Assembly (NCBI RefSeq): GCF_003693445.1
Contig: NZ_RFAR01000052.1
Coordinates: forward strand, 35,168 to 99,167
DNA from: Aquitalea palustris
GTDB taxonomy: Bacteria; Pseudomonadota; Gammaproteobacteria; Burkholderiales; Chromobacteriaceae
DNA length: 64,000 nucleotides
Reading direction: 5' to 3'
Shown: in pieces, positions 35,681-44,983 of the stretch
How the letters are laid out: every line of letters begins with the position of its first letter
Position numbering within the stretch: position 1 is the first letter of the stretch
The notes under the pieces: generated by a model
What the model was told of the DNA's origin: nothing
Databases searched by the model: none
What the model saw: only the letters and a program-made list of their open reading frames with translations
Program-made: the position numbers and the translations under genes

Positions 35681-36571
35681 TCAGGTTTGTCCTTCGCGCA
35701 AAAAGCGCTGGTACCAGCCCACGCGGGCGGTGCGGGCGGTGTCGAATGTGCTGGCGAGGCCAGCCTCGTCGCTAGCTGCGACCTGCTCGGTCAGGGCCGC
35801 CAGTGCCAGGCGGTAGCGTTCCAGCTCGTCCAGCAAGGCCGAGCGGTTGGCCAGGGTAATGTCTTTCCACATTTCCGGGTGACTGCCGGCAATACGGGTG
35901 AAATCACGGAAACCGGTGGCGGCGAAATCGAAGCAGCGTTCGGCATCCGGCTTGCCCGCCACCATGCCGACATAGGCAAAGGCCAGCAGGTGCGGCAGAT
36001 GGCTGACCGTAGCAAACACGCTGTCGTGTTCGGCCGGGCTCATGCGATGGATCACCGCACCACAGGCCTGCCACAGCCCGGCCACCTTATCGCAGGCGCC
36101 GCTGCTGGTTTCCGGCAAGGGGGTGAGCACCACCTTGCGCTTTTCATACAGGCCGTACTGGGCAGCAGCCGCGCCGGACAGCTCGGAGCCGGCAATGGGA
36201 TGGGCCGGCACGCAGCCGGCCAGATGATCCGCCAAATGGGTGCGGAACAGCTCGGCCACATCGCCCTTGGTACTGCCGGCATCGCTGACGATGGCATGCG
36301 GCTGCAAATGCGGGGCCATGGCCTGCATCATGCGGCCCATCTGCCCCACCGGGCAGGCCAGCAAGACCATGTCGGCACGGCTGGCCACTGCGGCCAGATC
36401 CTGGCTGATTTCATCCACCACGCCCAGCTCCAGCGCGCGGGTCAGGTTGTCCAGCGTCCGGCCCACGCCGATCACATGCTGCACCTTGCCCGCCCGTTTC
36501 AGCGACAGCGCAAATGATCCACCGATCAGCCCGACCCCGACCACCACCAAGGTGGTAATACCCTGCTGCAC
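35681..36571 (-). CDS. tyrA: Prephenate dehydrogenase
   Basis: The 296-residue protein has an N-terminal NAD(P) motif LVVVGVGLIGGSFALSLK, the SDAGSTKG segment, and HPIAGSELSG followed by the helical dimerisation half with HDSVFATVSHLPHLLA. This is the monofunctional TyrA family without a chorismate mutase or ACT domain. It oxidatively decarboxylates prephenate to 4-hydroxyphenylpyruvate for tyrosine synthesis. I start at GTG 36571 because GGGAG lies 5-9 bases upstream; the frame stays open to 36679 but that part is not homologous. Confidence 0.93.
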   Translation of the reverse strand: MQQGITTLVVVGVGLIGGSFALSLKRAGKVQHVIGVGRTLDNLTRALELGVVDEISQDLAAVASRADMVLLACPVGQMGRMMQAMAPHLQPHAIVSDAGSTKGDVAELFRTHLADHLAGCVPAHPIAGSELSGAAAAQYGLYEKRKVVLTPLPETSSGACDKVAGLWQACGAVIHRMSPAEHDSVFATVSHLPHLLAFAYVGMVAGKPDAERCFDFAATGFRDFTRIAGSHPEMWKDITLANRSALLDELERYRLALAALTEQVAASDEAGLASTFDTARTARVGWYQRFLREGQT

Positions 36572-36690
36572 CTGACTCCCCTTTCCTGCCCTGTTACCAT
36601 CTGGCCCTGCCTCATCTGCGGCGGGCGAAAGAGCTATGATAAGCGATTTTGCGCCCGCGCCAAGCCCGCAAACCATCAAAGGAGCCGGCC

Positions 36691-36981
36691 ATGTCCTGCA
36701 CCGTGTATGTCTATTTCAAGATTGAACCGGCCAGCGGTCGCCAGCTATTGCCGGCGCTGCGCCGGATGCAGGCCGCACTGGCCGTCGATGGCATCCGCGC
36801 CAGCTTGCTGCGCCGTGCCGATGAGCCGGCTGATGTGCCGCTACAGACCTGGATGGAGGTGTATCAGGGAGTGGAGGACGTGGCGCAGTTTCGCCAGAGG
36901 ATGCAGCAGGCGCTGGACTGTTATATCGATCCGCTGCTGATGCCGCCACGGCATCTGGAATGCTTTCAGCCGCTGGAGTGA
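36691..36981 (+). CDS. DUF4936 family protein
   Basis: The 96-residue protein (MSCTVYVYFKIEP ... LQTWMEVYQGV ... RHLECFQPLE) fits DUF4936, a small alpha/beta domain resembling dimeric ferredoxin-like monooxygenase folds and known mainly from betaproteobacteria. The function is unknown. AAAGGAG about 8 bases upstream fixes ATG 36691. It is divergent from tyrA and convergent with the EAL gene. Confidence 0.75.
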   Translation: MSCTVYVYFKIEPASGRQLLPALRRMQAALAVDGIRASLLRRADEPADVPLQTWMEVYQGVEDVAQFRQRMQQALDCYIDPLLMPPRHLECFQPLE

Positions 36982-37019
36982 TCAAGCACGACTGGCGATG
37001 CTGACAGCCGACAATGCGG

Positions 37020-37898
37020 CTAGACCGGCAGATTGAGCTGCTCGCCGGGGCGGGCCAGATGAAAACCCTGCACGAAGTCACAGCCGGCAGCGCGGGCGAT
37101 ATCCAGCTGCATGGCGCTTTCAATGCCTTCGCCCACTACTTTGGCACCGTGCAGATGCAGGATGTCCACCAGCCGCGCCAGCTTGTCGCGCACGCTGGGG
37201 CGCATCAGCGCGTGGCGCATCAATACCTTGTCCAGCTTGACGTAATCCGGCTCCAGCAGCCATACCCGCTCCAGATTGGATGCGCCCTGGCCAAAATCAT
37301 CCAGCGCAATCTTGAAACCCAGGCTGCGGTAACGCTGTACCGCTTCGTACAGGCGCATGGGATCGCTCACCGCGTCCTCCACCACTTCCAGACAGATCTG
37401 GCTGGCCGGAATCTGCAGGTATTGCAGCACCTCGGCAAAGAACTGGCCATGGGTTTCGCTGACATTGACCAGATGCTGGGCATTCACATTCAGTGACAGC
37501 ACCAGATCGGCCGGCGGGTGTTGCAGCAGGAAATTGAGCAGATGCAGACAGCGCAGCTGACGGTCGAGAAAGACCGAACGGCGTGGCGAGGTTTCCGCGG
37601 CAAACAGTACGGTAGGGATCAGCTGACCGCCAAAACCGTCAGTCACCCGCGCCAGAGCTTCGACCGACCACAAGCGCTGGCTGCCATTGGCTTCCAGTGC
37701 ATAAATCGGCTGATACACCGAGCGGAAACGCCATTCTTCGTGGCGGCCGCGTACCCGGCCAGCTTGCAGGCTGAGCGCCTGCTGTTCGAACTGGTGTGCG
37801 TTCAACAACTGATTGATATGCGCCAGATCTCGCTCGATCGGTGCCAGTTGCGCAGGCTGGGCAAGGGCTTGCTGTTCCAGCAGGCTGGCTGCCACCAT
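37020..37898 (-). CDS. EAL-domain cyclic-di-GMP phosphodiesterase
   Basis: The 292-residue protein has about 55 residues of helical N-terminus (no known sensor) followed by one EAL domain. Catalytic features are present: YQPIYAL, SVEALARV (Glu80-Ala-Leu), NVNAQHL, CLEVVED, ALDDFGQG, DYVKLDK and VVGEGIES. Active c-di-GMP hydrolysis to pGpG is therefore plausible. It is a soluble stand-alone enzyme with no operon partner. A 242-base upstream gap to pabC includes AT-rich DNA near 38005-38035 where its promoter probably lies. Confidence 0.88.
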   Translation of the reverse strand: MVAASLLEQQALAQPAQLAPIERDLAHINQLLNAHQFEQQALSLQAGRVRGRHEEWRFRSVYQPIYALEANGSQRLWSVEALARVTDGFGGQLIPTVLFAAETSPRRSVFLDRQLRCLHLLNFLLQHPPADLVLSLNVNAQHLVNVSETHGQFFAEVLQYLQIPASQICLEVVEDAVSDPMRLYEAVQRYRSLGFKIALDDFGQGASNLERVWLLEPDYVKLDKVLMRHALMRPSVRDKLARLVDILHLHGAKVVGEGIESAMQLDIARAAGCDFVQGFHLARPGEQLNLPV

Positions 37899-38140
37899 GC
37901 TGTTTCTCCTCGGACAGTCCGTGGACTGCCATTATTGCTGGAGGGGAAACGGCTCCCCCTCATCGTGGCTGCCACTATAGCGACGGCCATTTAGCGCCAG
38001 AAATAATTTAATAAGAAGACTTTATGCAAAAATGATCTAAACAGTACCAGCCGGCTGAACGCTGCCAACAAAACCTCGCAGACGGTACAAGGTATACGAC
38101 AAGCAGACACGGTGCCGCGCGCAGATTCTGCTAGCGGGTG

Positions 38141-38956
38141 TCAAGCCTGCTGCAGCAGCAAGGCTTGCAGTTGCTGGCAGCATGGATGCCCAGCCGGCAA
38201 AGCCTGCCCGGCAATCCTGGCCACCGGCCACAGGCCGATCAGGCTATTGGAAAGAAATACCTGCTCGGCTTGCCACAGCCGGGCCGGGGCGATATCCGCC
38301 TCGTCCAACTGATAGCCCAGCTGTGGCGCATGGGCAAACAGCCAGTCGCGCAGCATGCCCTGTACGCCGTTCTGGTCCAGTCGGGGTGTGACGATGCGCT
38401 GCCCTTCCACCAGATAGACATTGCTCATGGTGGCTTCGATCAGCAAACCGCGCTGGTCCAGCATCAGCCCTTCATGGATGTCCGGGTCGCTCCATTCGGA
38501 ACGGGCCAGCACGTTTTCCAGCCGGTTAAGGTGCTTGATGCCAGCCAGCAAGGGCTGGCAGGACAGGCGGGTGTCGCACCAGCGCACATTCACCCCGTCA
38601 CGGGCACGCTCCTGCGGATAGCCGGCCCACGGCGTAACCGACACCAGGCGGGTGGGCTGGCAGTCTGCCGGCATGGCATAGCCACGCGCCCCCACACCCC
38701 GGGTGAGCACGATCTTGGCCACGCCCTGCTCCACTCCAGCAGCCAGTTGGGCGATTTCTGCCAGCAGCAAGGCTTCATCCGGCAGCGGCAGCTTCAGCCG
38801 GGCCGCGTCGGCCAGCAGCCGCTGATATTGCCAGCGCCACAGCCGGGGCTTGCCCTGACGGATTTCGATGGTGCGATAGATGCCGTCACCATAAGCCAGG
38901 CCACGGTCCAGCGCGGAAATCTGCTCGCCAGGCTGGCCGTTGATCAGCATCGTCAT
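38141..38956 (-). CDS. pabC: Aminodeoxychorismate lyase
   Basis: The 271-residue fold-type IV PLP enzyme has RGLAYGDGIYRTI near the start, the PLP lysine Lys141 in AGIKHLNRLE and EATMSNVYLV. It matches PabC in length and motifs. It removes pyruvate from 4-amino-4-deoxychorismate to give p-aminobenzoate for folate. Its ATG overlaps the pabB stop by one base (TGATG), so the pair is coupled. Confidence 0.93.
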   Translation of the reverse strand: MTMLINGQPGEQISALDRGLAYGDGIYRTIEIRQGKPRLWRWQYQRLLADAARLKLPLPDEALLLAEIAQLAAGVEQGVAKIVLTRGVGARGYAMPADCQPTRLVSVTPWAGYPQERARDGVNVRWCDTRLSCQPLLAGIKHLNRLENVLARSEWSDPDIHEGLMLDQRGLLIEATMSNVYLVEGQRIVTPRLDQNGVQGMLRDWLFAHAPQLGYQLDEADIAPARLWQAEQVFLSNSLIGLWPVARIAGQALPAGHPCCQQLQALLLQQA

Positions 38957-40248
38957 CAGGCTTGCTCCACGCCCAGCGCACGCAGCAAGCCACGCGCCTT
39001 GTGGCGGGTTTCCTGCAGTTCGCGCTGCGGGTCGGAGTCGGCCACGATGCCGCCACCGGCACGGAAGCGCAGCTGCTGCCCTTCCTGCATGAAAGTGCGG
39101 ATCAGGATGTTCAGGTCCATGCTGCCATCGCGGTTGAGGTAGCCCAGGCTGCCGGTATAAGCGCGGCGTGCACTGTTTTCCAGCTCGCGGATGATCTGCA
39201 TGGTGCGCACTTTGGGGCAGCCGGTGATGGTGCCGCCGGGGAACAGGGCGCGGATGGTGTCCAGTGGCGAAACATCGTCACGCAGACGGCCACGGATATT
39301 GGATTCGATGTGATGAACATAGGCATAGCTTTCCACCGCCATCAGTTCGTTCACCTCAACCGTGCCGGGCTGGCTGATGCGCCCCAGATCGTTGCGCTCC
39401 AGATCGATCAGCATCACATGCTCGGCCCGTTCCTTGACGCTGGAAATCAGCCGCTGCTTGAGCGCGCCATCTTCTACGGGGTCGGGCGAGCGCGGATGGG
39501 TGCCGGCAATCGGCCGGGTGTCGGCCCAGCCATCCCGTACCCGCAGCAGCCGCTCCGGCGAGGAGCTGACAATCTGTGCACTGCCAAAGTCGGCCAGCGC
39601 GGAAAACGGTGCCGGGTTGGCACGGCGCAGGGCGGCAAACAGGTCTGGAGCCTGCACTTCCGTCCCCAGCTCGGCGCGCCAGCCACGGGAGATGTTCACC
39701 TGGAACACATCGCCTTCGTAAATGTAGTTTTTCAGCCGCAGTACCGCGTCGGTATACCAGTGCGGCGGGTCTTCCTCCAGCGTCTGCAGGCTGACTGCTT
39801 GCGGAACAAAAGCGGGAATGCTGCGAGCCAGCTCACCCAGCCGCTGCCAGTCGGCGGCGCTTTCCGCCACGATCCACGCGCTTTGTTCACGACGGTTGAT
39901 CAGAATGGCGGCCGGTACCCTGGCCATGGCAGCCAGCGGGAAACTGTCCGGCAGCGCCTCTGCTACCCGGCTTTCAAACTGCGACAGCAAGTCGTAGCCC
40001 AGATAGAGGAAATGCCCGCCGACAAAGGGTAGACGGTGTGGATTGTCCACCACTTGCGGCTGAAACTGGCGCAGGGCCTCGACAAAAGCCTCGCCCTCAC
40101 CGGCGTGGTACAGCGTGGTGCTCTGGGCGGCAAACAGCATGTCCCAGCCCTGCTCGCCGGAGGACATCAAGAGATAGGGGAAGTCGGCGCGACGCGCGGC
40201 ATGCAGGGCCAGCAGGTCGGGCAGGAAGTCGAGTCGTTCGGTGAACAT
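38956..40248 (-). CDS. pabB: Aminodeoxychorismate synthase component I
   Basis: The 430-residue chorismate-binding enzyme has RLKNYIYEGDVFQVNISR, SSSPERLLR, DLERNDLGRI, FPGGTITGCPKVRTM and RAGGGIVADSDP. Placement before pabC argues for PabB over TrpE or isochorismate synthase. The motif at 246-250 is PIAGT; E. coli PabB has PIKGT, whose lysine can attack chorismate, so the Ala248 form resembles anthranilate synthase and other PabB lineages. It uses ammonia from PabA, which is not in the window. The start ATG 40248 lacks a strong ribosome site. Confidence 0.9.
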   Translation of the reverse strand: MFTERLDFLPDLLALHAARRADFPYLLMSSGEQGWDMLFAAQSTTLYHAGEGEAFVEALRQFQPQVVDNPHRLPFVGGHFLYLGYDLLSQFESRVAEALPDSFPLAAMARVPAAILINRREQSAWIVAESAADWQRLGELARSIPAFVPQAVSLQTLEEDPPHWYTDAVLRLKNYIYEGDVFQVNISRGWRAELGTEVQAPDLFAALRRANPAPFSALADFGSAQIVSSSPERLLRVRDGWADTRPIAGTHPRSPDPVEDGALKQRLISSVKERAEHVMLIDLERNDLGRISQPGTVEVNELMAVESYAYVHHIESNIRGRLRDDVSPLDTIRALFPGGTITGCPKVRTMQIIRELENSARRAYTGSLGYLNRDGSMDLNILIRTFMQEGQQLRFRAGGGIVADSDPQRELQETRHKARGLLRALGVEQA

Positions 40249-40376
40249 GCCAGATCCGGAAAGGCGGCACGAAGACGCCGCACAAATAAGAAAACCGCCG
40301 CGAGTGTATCGCAGCGGTTCGGGCTGTCAATCCATTTGCGCGCTGCACCGCAGTATGCGGCACGGAGCGTCAGGCA

Positions 40377-41618
40377 TTACATGCGCTTGAATACCAAGGT
40401 ACCGTTGGTACCACCAAAGCCAAACGAGTTGGAAATGGCGATATCAATCTGCATGTCACGCGCGGTATTGGCCACGTAGTCCAGATCGCAACCGGATTCC
40501 ACATCCTGCTCGTGCAGGTTGATGGTGGGTGGCGACACCTGGTTGTAAACAGCCAGGATGGAGTAAATGGCTTCCACACCACCCGCGCCGCCCAGCAAGT
40601 GGCCGGTCATCGACTTGGTCGAATTCACCACCAGCTTTTTGGCGTGGTCACCAAAGGCGATTTTCAGCGCATTGGTTTCGTTGGCATCCCCCAGCGGGGT
40701 GGAAGTACCGTGCGCATTCACATACTGCACCTGATCCGGATTGATCCGGGCGTCACGCAGTGCATTCTGCACGCCGCGGGCCGGGCCTTCCGCACTCGGA
40801 GCGGTAATGTGGTGGGCATCGGAGCTCATGCCAAAGCCGATCAGCTCGGCATAGATACGGGCGCCGCGCTTGACCGCGTGCTCGTATTCTTCCAGTACCA
40901 GCACGCCAGCACCTTCGCCCATGACAAAGCCGTCACGGCCCTTGTCCCAGGGTCGGGACGCGGTTTCCGGATCGTCATTGCGGGTGGACAGCGCCTTCAT
41001 GGCAGCAAAACCGCCCATGCCCAGCTTGGAGATGGCACCTTCGGCACCACCGGCCACCATCACGTCGGCGTCGCCATACTGGATCATCCGTGCTGCATCA
41101 CCGATGCAATGCGCACCGGTGGTGCAGGCTGACACGATGCCATACGACGGGCCTTGATAGCCCTTCAGGATGGATACGTGGCCGGCGATCAGGTTGATCA
41201 GCGAACCCGGAATGAAGAAGGGGCCGATCTTGCGGGCACCGCCCTGCTGTACCGCTACGCCGGTTTCCTCGATCAGCGGCAAGCCGCCAATACCGGAACC
41301 GATGTTGACGCCAACGCGGGTCTTGTCCAGGTCGGCGACATCGTCCAGACCGGCATCGGCTACCGCTTGCAGCGCTGCTGCAATGCCGTAGTGGATGAAC
41401 AGGTCGGAGCGACGGGCTTCCTTGGGCGAGATATACGCGCTGATGTCGAAGTCTTTGACTTCGCCGGCGATCTGGCAGTTGAGCTCGCTGGCATCAAAAC
41501 GGGTTACTTTGCCGATGCCGCTCTTGCCGGCCAACAGATTGGCCCAGCCGGTAGCGACATCATTGCCGACCGGGGAAATGTGTCCCAGACCGGTTACTAC
41601 AACTCTGCGTTTGGACAC
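40377..41618 (-). CDS. fabF: Beta-ketoacyl-ACP synthase II
   Basis: The 413-residue thiolase-fold enzyme has the catalytic triad Cys ([14 protein letters not shown]), His ([11 protein letters not shown]) and His ([12 protein letters not shown]). Length and sequence match FabF (KAS II), which elongates acyl-ACP with malonyl-ACP. I start at GTG 41618 ([12 protein letters not shown]) because CGGAGA lies 8-9 bases upstream; the open frame to 41693 is not homologous. It lies 164 bases after acpP with a terminator-like hairpin and an inverted repeat between them. Confidence 0.95.
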   Translation of the reverse strand: MSKRRVVVTGLGHISPVGNDVATGWANLLAGKSGIGKVTRFDASELNCQIAGEVKDFDISAYISPKEARRSDLFIHYGIAAALQAVADAGLDDVADLDKTRVGVNIGSGIGGLPLIEETGVAVQQGGARKIGPFFIPGSLINLIAGHVSILKGYQGPSYGIVSACTTGAHCIGDAARMIQYGDADVMVAGGAEGAISKLGMGGFAAMKALSTRNDDPETASRPWDKGRDGFVMGEGAGVLVLEEYEHAVKRGARIYAELIGFGMSSDAHHITAPSAEGPARGVQNALRDARINPDQVQYVNAHGTSTPLGDANETNALKIAFGDHAKKLVVNSTKSMTGHLLGGAGGVEAIYSILAVYNQVSPPTINLHEQDVESGCDLDYVANTARDMQIDIAISNSFGFGGTNGTLVFKRM

Positions 41619-41668
41619 GAAGAATCTCCGTGAGAGGTGGGAGGCAGTCTCCCGATGATCCCACAAGG

Positions 41669-41698
41669 CCTGTTTGATCATTATTACAATCAAACGGG
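41669..41698 (-). promoter_or_regulatory. Inverted repeat ahead of fabF
   Basis: GTTTGAT (41672-41678) and ATCAAAC (41689-41695) are perfectly inverted with a 10-base AT-rich centre, and three outer positions can extend it. On the minus strand the centre reads TGTAATAATG, which could be a -10 for fabF. It may be an operator or a leader hairpin. The regulator is unknown. Confidence 0.35.
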
Positions 41699-41724
41699 CG
41701 TTTGGAATCCTCTATAACAAAAGA

Positions 41725-41762
41725 ACCTCTGCTGGCGAGCCAAGGCCGCACCGCGCAGAGGT
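41725..41762 (-). terminator. Probable terminator or attenuator between acpP and fabF
   Basis: On the minus strand ACCTCTGC / GCAGAGGT form a perfect 8-bp stem about 20 bases after the acpP stop, and TTCTTTTGTT follows. Partial termination here would give the excess of acpP message commonly needed over fabF. Confidence 0.6.
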
Positions 41763-41782
41763 CCTGTACAGGCCTGAAAATA

Positions 41783-42022
41783 TTACTTGTTCAGGTGGGC
41801 GGTAACGTAATCCACGGCTTGCTGAACAGTGGTGATCTTTTCAGCTTCTTCGTCCGGGATTTCGCACTCGAACTCTTCTTCCAGAGCCATTACCAGCTCA
41901 ACGGTGTCGAGGGAGTCAGCGCCCAGATCATCAACGAAGGACGATTCGATCTTGACTTCAGCTTCGTTTACGCCCAGTTGTTCGGCAACGATCTTTTTAA
42001 CGCGCGCTTCGATGTTTTCCAT
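41783..42022 (-). CDS. acpP: Acyl carrier protein
   Basis: The 79-residue acidic protein carries the phosphopantetheine serine Ser37 in [18 protein letters not shown]. It is the fatty-acid-synthesis ACP. It has its own upstream gap (108 bases after fabG) with a good -10 hexamer, and a terminator-like stem follows. The order fabD-fabG-acpP-fabF is the standard one. Confidence 0.98.
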   Translation of the reverse strand: MENIEARVKKIVAEQLGVNEAEVKIESSFVDDLGADSLDTVELVMALEEEFECEIPDEEAEKITTVQQAVDYVTAHLNK

Positions 42023-42069
42023 TTGTCTAAACCCTTGACCTTTCTGATTCGGGATAACAAAACCCGTGT

Positions 42070-42075
42070 ATTCTA
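42070..42075 (-). promoter_or_regulatory. acpP: Candidate -10 element of acpP
   Basis: On the minus strand TAGAAT (5/6 match to TATAAT) directly follows TG and a T9 tract, 47 bases before the acpP ATG. No clear -35 is seen. An extra acpP promoter inside the fab cluster is common in proteobacteria. Confidence 0.45.
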
Positions 42076-42130
42076 CAAAAAAAAATTAGAGCAGCCCACC
42101 TAAATCTTGTCTTTTGTTCGACAAGCTAGT

Positions 42131-42868
42131 TCAGGGCATGAACATGCCACCATTTACATGCAGTGTCTGACCGGTGATATAGGCTGCGCGGTCGGATGCC
42201 AGGAAGGATGTTGCATCGGCAATATCCTTGGCATCGCCCAGACGGCCCAGGGCGATTTGCCCCACCAGCGCCTCGCGCTGCGCTTCCGGCAGCGCGCGGG
42301 TCATGTCGGTATCGATAAAGCCCGGTGCCACGCAGTTGACCGTGATATTGCGACTGCCAACTTCGCGTGCCATGGACTTGGTGAAGCCCATGATACCGGC
42401 TTTGGCCGCTGCATAGTTAGTCTGACCTGCATTGCCGGTGGCACCCACCACCGAGGCGATATTGATGATGCGGCCCCAGCGGGCCTTCATCATGCCGCGC
42501 AGCACGGCCTTGGATGCCTTGAACACCGACTTGAGGTTGGTGTCCATGATGGCATCCCAGTCGTCGTCCTTCATGCGCATCAACAGGCCATCGCGGGTGA
42601 TACCAGCGTTGTTGACCAGAATGGCCACGCCGCCGAATTCCTTGTCGATGGCATCCACCAGCGCTTCGATGGCACCGTCTTCGGTCACGTTCAGCACGCG
42701 ACCGGCACCACCGGCAGCCGCCAGACGTTCGTTGATGGCAGCAGCACCGGCTTCCGAGGTAGCAGTGCCGATGACAATGGCGCCCTCGGCTTGCAGCGCA
42801 TCGGCAATGGCTGCGCCAATGCCGCGCGAAGCGCCGGTTACCAGGGCTACTTTGCCTTGCAGACTCAT
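42131..42868 (-). CDS. fabG: 3-oxoacyl-ACP reductase
   Basis: The 245-residue SDR has TGASRGIG at 12-19, NNAG near 88, and the catalytic Ser/Tyr/Lys in NIASVVGATGNAGQTNYAAAK. The position between fabD and acpP and the sequence both support FabG. It reduces beta-ketoacyl-ACP with NADPH. AAGGAG stands 9-14 bases before ATG 42868. Confidence 0.97.
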   Translation of the reverse strand: MSLQGKVALVTGASRGIGAAIADALQAEGAIVIGTATSEAGAAAINERLAAAGGAGRVLNVTEDGAIEALVDAIDKEFGGVAILVNNAGITRDGLLMRMKDDDWDAIMDTNLKSVFKASKAVLRGMMKARWGRIINIASVVGATGNAGQTNYAAAKAGIMGFTKSMAREVGSRNITVNCVAPGFIDTDMTRALPEAQREALVGQIALGRLGDAKDIADATSFLASDRAAYITGQTLHVNGGMFMP

Positions 42869-42932
42869 TTCGGATGTCTCCTTGTTATGGGCGTCAGCAC
42901 GCGGCGGGCCGGCTGGCGACCCGCCACGGATA

Positions 42933-43862
42933 TCATTGCAGTTCGGCCTTGGCCGTTTCCAGCGCAGCAGCGTCGGTCAGCGCCAGGCACTTGACGTTGC
43001 CGTCAATGCGCTTGGCCAGACCAGCCAGCACCTTGCCCGGGCCACACTCGGCCATGGTGACGATGCCGTCGCCAGCCAGCTTCTGGATGGTTTCGGTCCA
43101 GCGCACCGGGCTGTACAGCTGGCGTACCAGCGCATCACGGATGTCGGCAGCGTCGCTGTAGCTGACTACGTCGGCATTGTGCAGCACCGGAATGGCCGGG
43201 GGATTAATGTGTACTTGCAGCAGGGCTTCGGCCAGTTGCATGCCGGCCGGCTTCATCAGCGCACAGTGCGAAGGCACTGACACCGGCAGCGGCAGCGCAC
43301 GCTTGGCACCACGGGCCTTGCAGGCTTCCATGGCACGCTCGACGGCCGCCTTGGAGCCGGCAATCACGACCTGGCCCGGCGAATTGTAATTGACCGCTTC
43401 CACCACCTCGCCATTGGCCGCTTCGGCGCAGGCAGCGCGTACTTCGTCATCGGACAGGTTGAGGATGGCCGCCATGGCCCCCTGCCCGGCCGGTACGGCG
43501 TTCTGCATGGCTTCGGCGCGCAGGCGCACCAGCTTGACGGCTTCGGCAAACGGCAGCGCGCCGGCAGCCACCAGCGCGGTGTATTCACCCAGGCTGTGGC
43601 CGGCAACAACAGCAGGTTGCTGGCCGCCTACTTCCTGCCAGGCCAGATACGTGGCCACACCGGCAGCCAGCATGATGGGCTGGGTATTGACGGTGGCATT
43701 GATGGCCTCGGCGGAATCCGCCTGCAACATGGCCCACAGGTCCACGCCCAGCGCGGTGGAGGCTTCTTCGAAGGTGTGCTTGACGACCGGCAGGTCGGCA
43801 AAGCCATCCATCATTTTCAGGCTTTGCGAGCCCTGACCGGGAAAGAGAAAGGCAAACGCCAT
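42933..43862 (-). CDS. fabD: Malonyl-CoA:ACP transacylase
   Basis: The 309-residue protein, the same length as E. coli FabD, starts MAFAFLFPGQGSQ and has the nucleophile serine in VVAGHSLGEYTAL and the histidine in SVPSHCALM. It loads malonate onto ACP. ATG 43862 follows CGGAGA; a start five codons earlier is less likely. It lies 64 bases ahead of fabG. Confidence 0.97.
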   Translation of the reverse strand: MAFAFLFPGQGSQSLKMMDGFADLPVVKHTFEEASTALGVDLWAMLQADSAEAINATVNTQPIMLAAGVATYLAWQEVGGQQPAVVAGHSLGEYTALVAAGALPFAEAVKLVRLRAEAMQNAVPAGQGAMAAILNLSDDEVRAACAEAANGEVVEAVNYNSPGQVVIAGSKAAVERAMEACKARGAKRALPLPVSVPSHCALMKPAGMQLAEALLQVHINPPAIPVLHNADVVSYSDAADIRDALVRQLYSPVRWTETIQKLAGDGIVTMAECGPGKVLAGLAKRIDGNVKCLALTDAAALETAKAELQ

Positions 43863-43945
43863 AGACAGTCTCCGCAAATACGACGGAATAATAATCGACG
43901 GAAGGATGCGGCAAACCAGACCATTCTGCCAAGCACTCAGATCAA

Positions 43946-43965
43946 ACGCCCATAAGAATGGGCGT
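43946..43965 (-). terminator. Weak terminator or attenuator between fabH and fabD
   Basis: A perfect 8-bp stem ACGCCCAT / ATGGGCGT with a 4-base loop lies about 51 bases after the fabH stop (minus strand) and is followed only by TTTG. It may reduce but not stop read-through into fabD. Confidence 0.4.
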
Positions 43966-44016
43966 CATCACATGCCAGGCATGCTATGGTCGTGACCGGC
44001 CTTCCGTCGCGAAGAA

Positions 44017-44976
44017 TCAGTACTTCAGCAGTACGGCACCCCAGGCAAAGCCACCGCCAATCCCTTCCAGCAGAATGGTCTGGCCACGCTGGATGCGACC
44101 ATCACGTACCGCATGGTCCAGCGCCAGCGGAATGGAGGCAGCCGAGGTATTGCCCTGTTGCGGCAATGTCACGATCACCCGCTCCATCGACATGCCCAGG
44201 TGTTTGGCCGTGGATTCGATAATGCGCAGATTGGCCTGATGCGGCACCAGCCAGTCGACTTGCGCCTTGTCCACGCCAGCCTCGGCCAGGGTGGTGGCAG
44301 CGATGTCGGACAAGGCCTTGACCGCAAACTTGAATACCGCCGGGCCGTCCATGTGCAAGAAGGGAATGCCCTGGATCTTCCCGCCGGAAATCTGCGCCGG
44401 GGTATTGAGGATGTCCTTGTAGCGGCCATCGGAGGCCAGCTTGGCATGCAGGATGCCCGGCTCGTCCGATGCGCCCAGCACGACCGCGCCCGCACCATCG
44501 CCAAACAGCACGCAGGTACGGCGGTCTTCCCAGTCCATCACGCGTGACATCACCTCGGCGCCGACCACCAGCACTTTGCTGGCCATGCCGCCCTTGATGT
44601 AGTTGTGCGCGGTGGTAAGGGCAAACATGAAGCCGGCACACACCGCCTGCACGTCGAATGCGGCGCAGCCGTGAATACCCAGCTTTTCCTGCAACAGGCA
44701 GGCGGTGCTGGGGAAAATCATGTCAGGCGTGGTGGTGGCGACGATGATCAGATCGATCTCGCCCTTGTCGATGCCAGCGCTCTGGATCGCCGCCTCGGCG
44801 GCTTTCAGGGCCAGATCACTGGTGGTTTCTTCATCGGACACGATGTGGCGGGCGTGAATGCCAGTGCGCGAAACAATCCATTCGTCACTGGTTTCCACGC
44901 GCTCGGCCAGCATCGCATTCGTGAGCACATTGGATGGCAGATAACTGCCAGTGCCTAGAATGCGGGAATGGGCCAT
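44017..44976 (-). CDS. fabH: Beta-ketoacyl-ACP synthase III
   Basis: The 319-residue enzyme has the FabH triad: Cys in [12 protein letters not shown], His in VPHQANLRI and Asn in [12 protein letters not shown]. It starts fatty-acid synthesis by condensing acetyl-CoA with malonyl-ACP. It lies 7 bases after plsX, and the 154-base gap to fabD holds a small hairpin. Confidence 0.97.
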   Translation of the reverse strand: MAHSRILGTGSYLPSNVLTNAMLAERVETSDEWIVSRTGIHARHIVSDEETTSDLALKAAEAAIQSAGIDKGEIDLIIVATTTPDMIFPSTACLLQEKLGIHGCAAFDVQAVCAGFMFALTTAHNYIKGGMASKVLVVGAEVMSRVMDWEDRRTCVLFGDGAGAVVLGASDEPGILHAKLASDGRYKDILNTPAQISGGKIQGIPFLHMDGPAVFKFAVKALSDIAATTLAEAGVDKAQVDWLVPHQANLRIIESTAKHLGMSMERVIVTLPQQGNTSAASIPLALDHAVRDGRIQRGQTILLEGIGGGFAWGAVLLKY

Positions 44977-44983
44977 GTATTAA

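Noticed and set aside
36596..36679. A longer tyrA starting at 36679
   Set aside because: The added residues precede the NAD-binding fold without homology, while GTG 36571 has a GGGAG ribosome site at the right distance.
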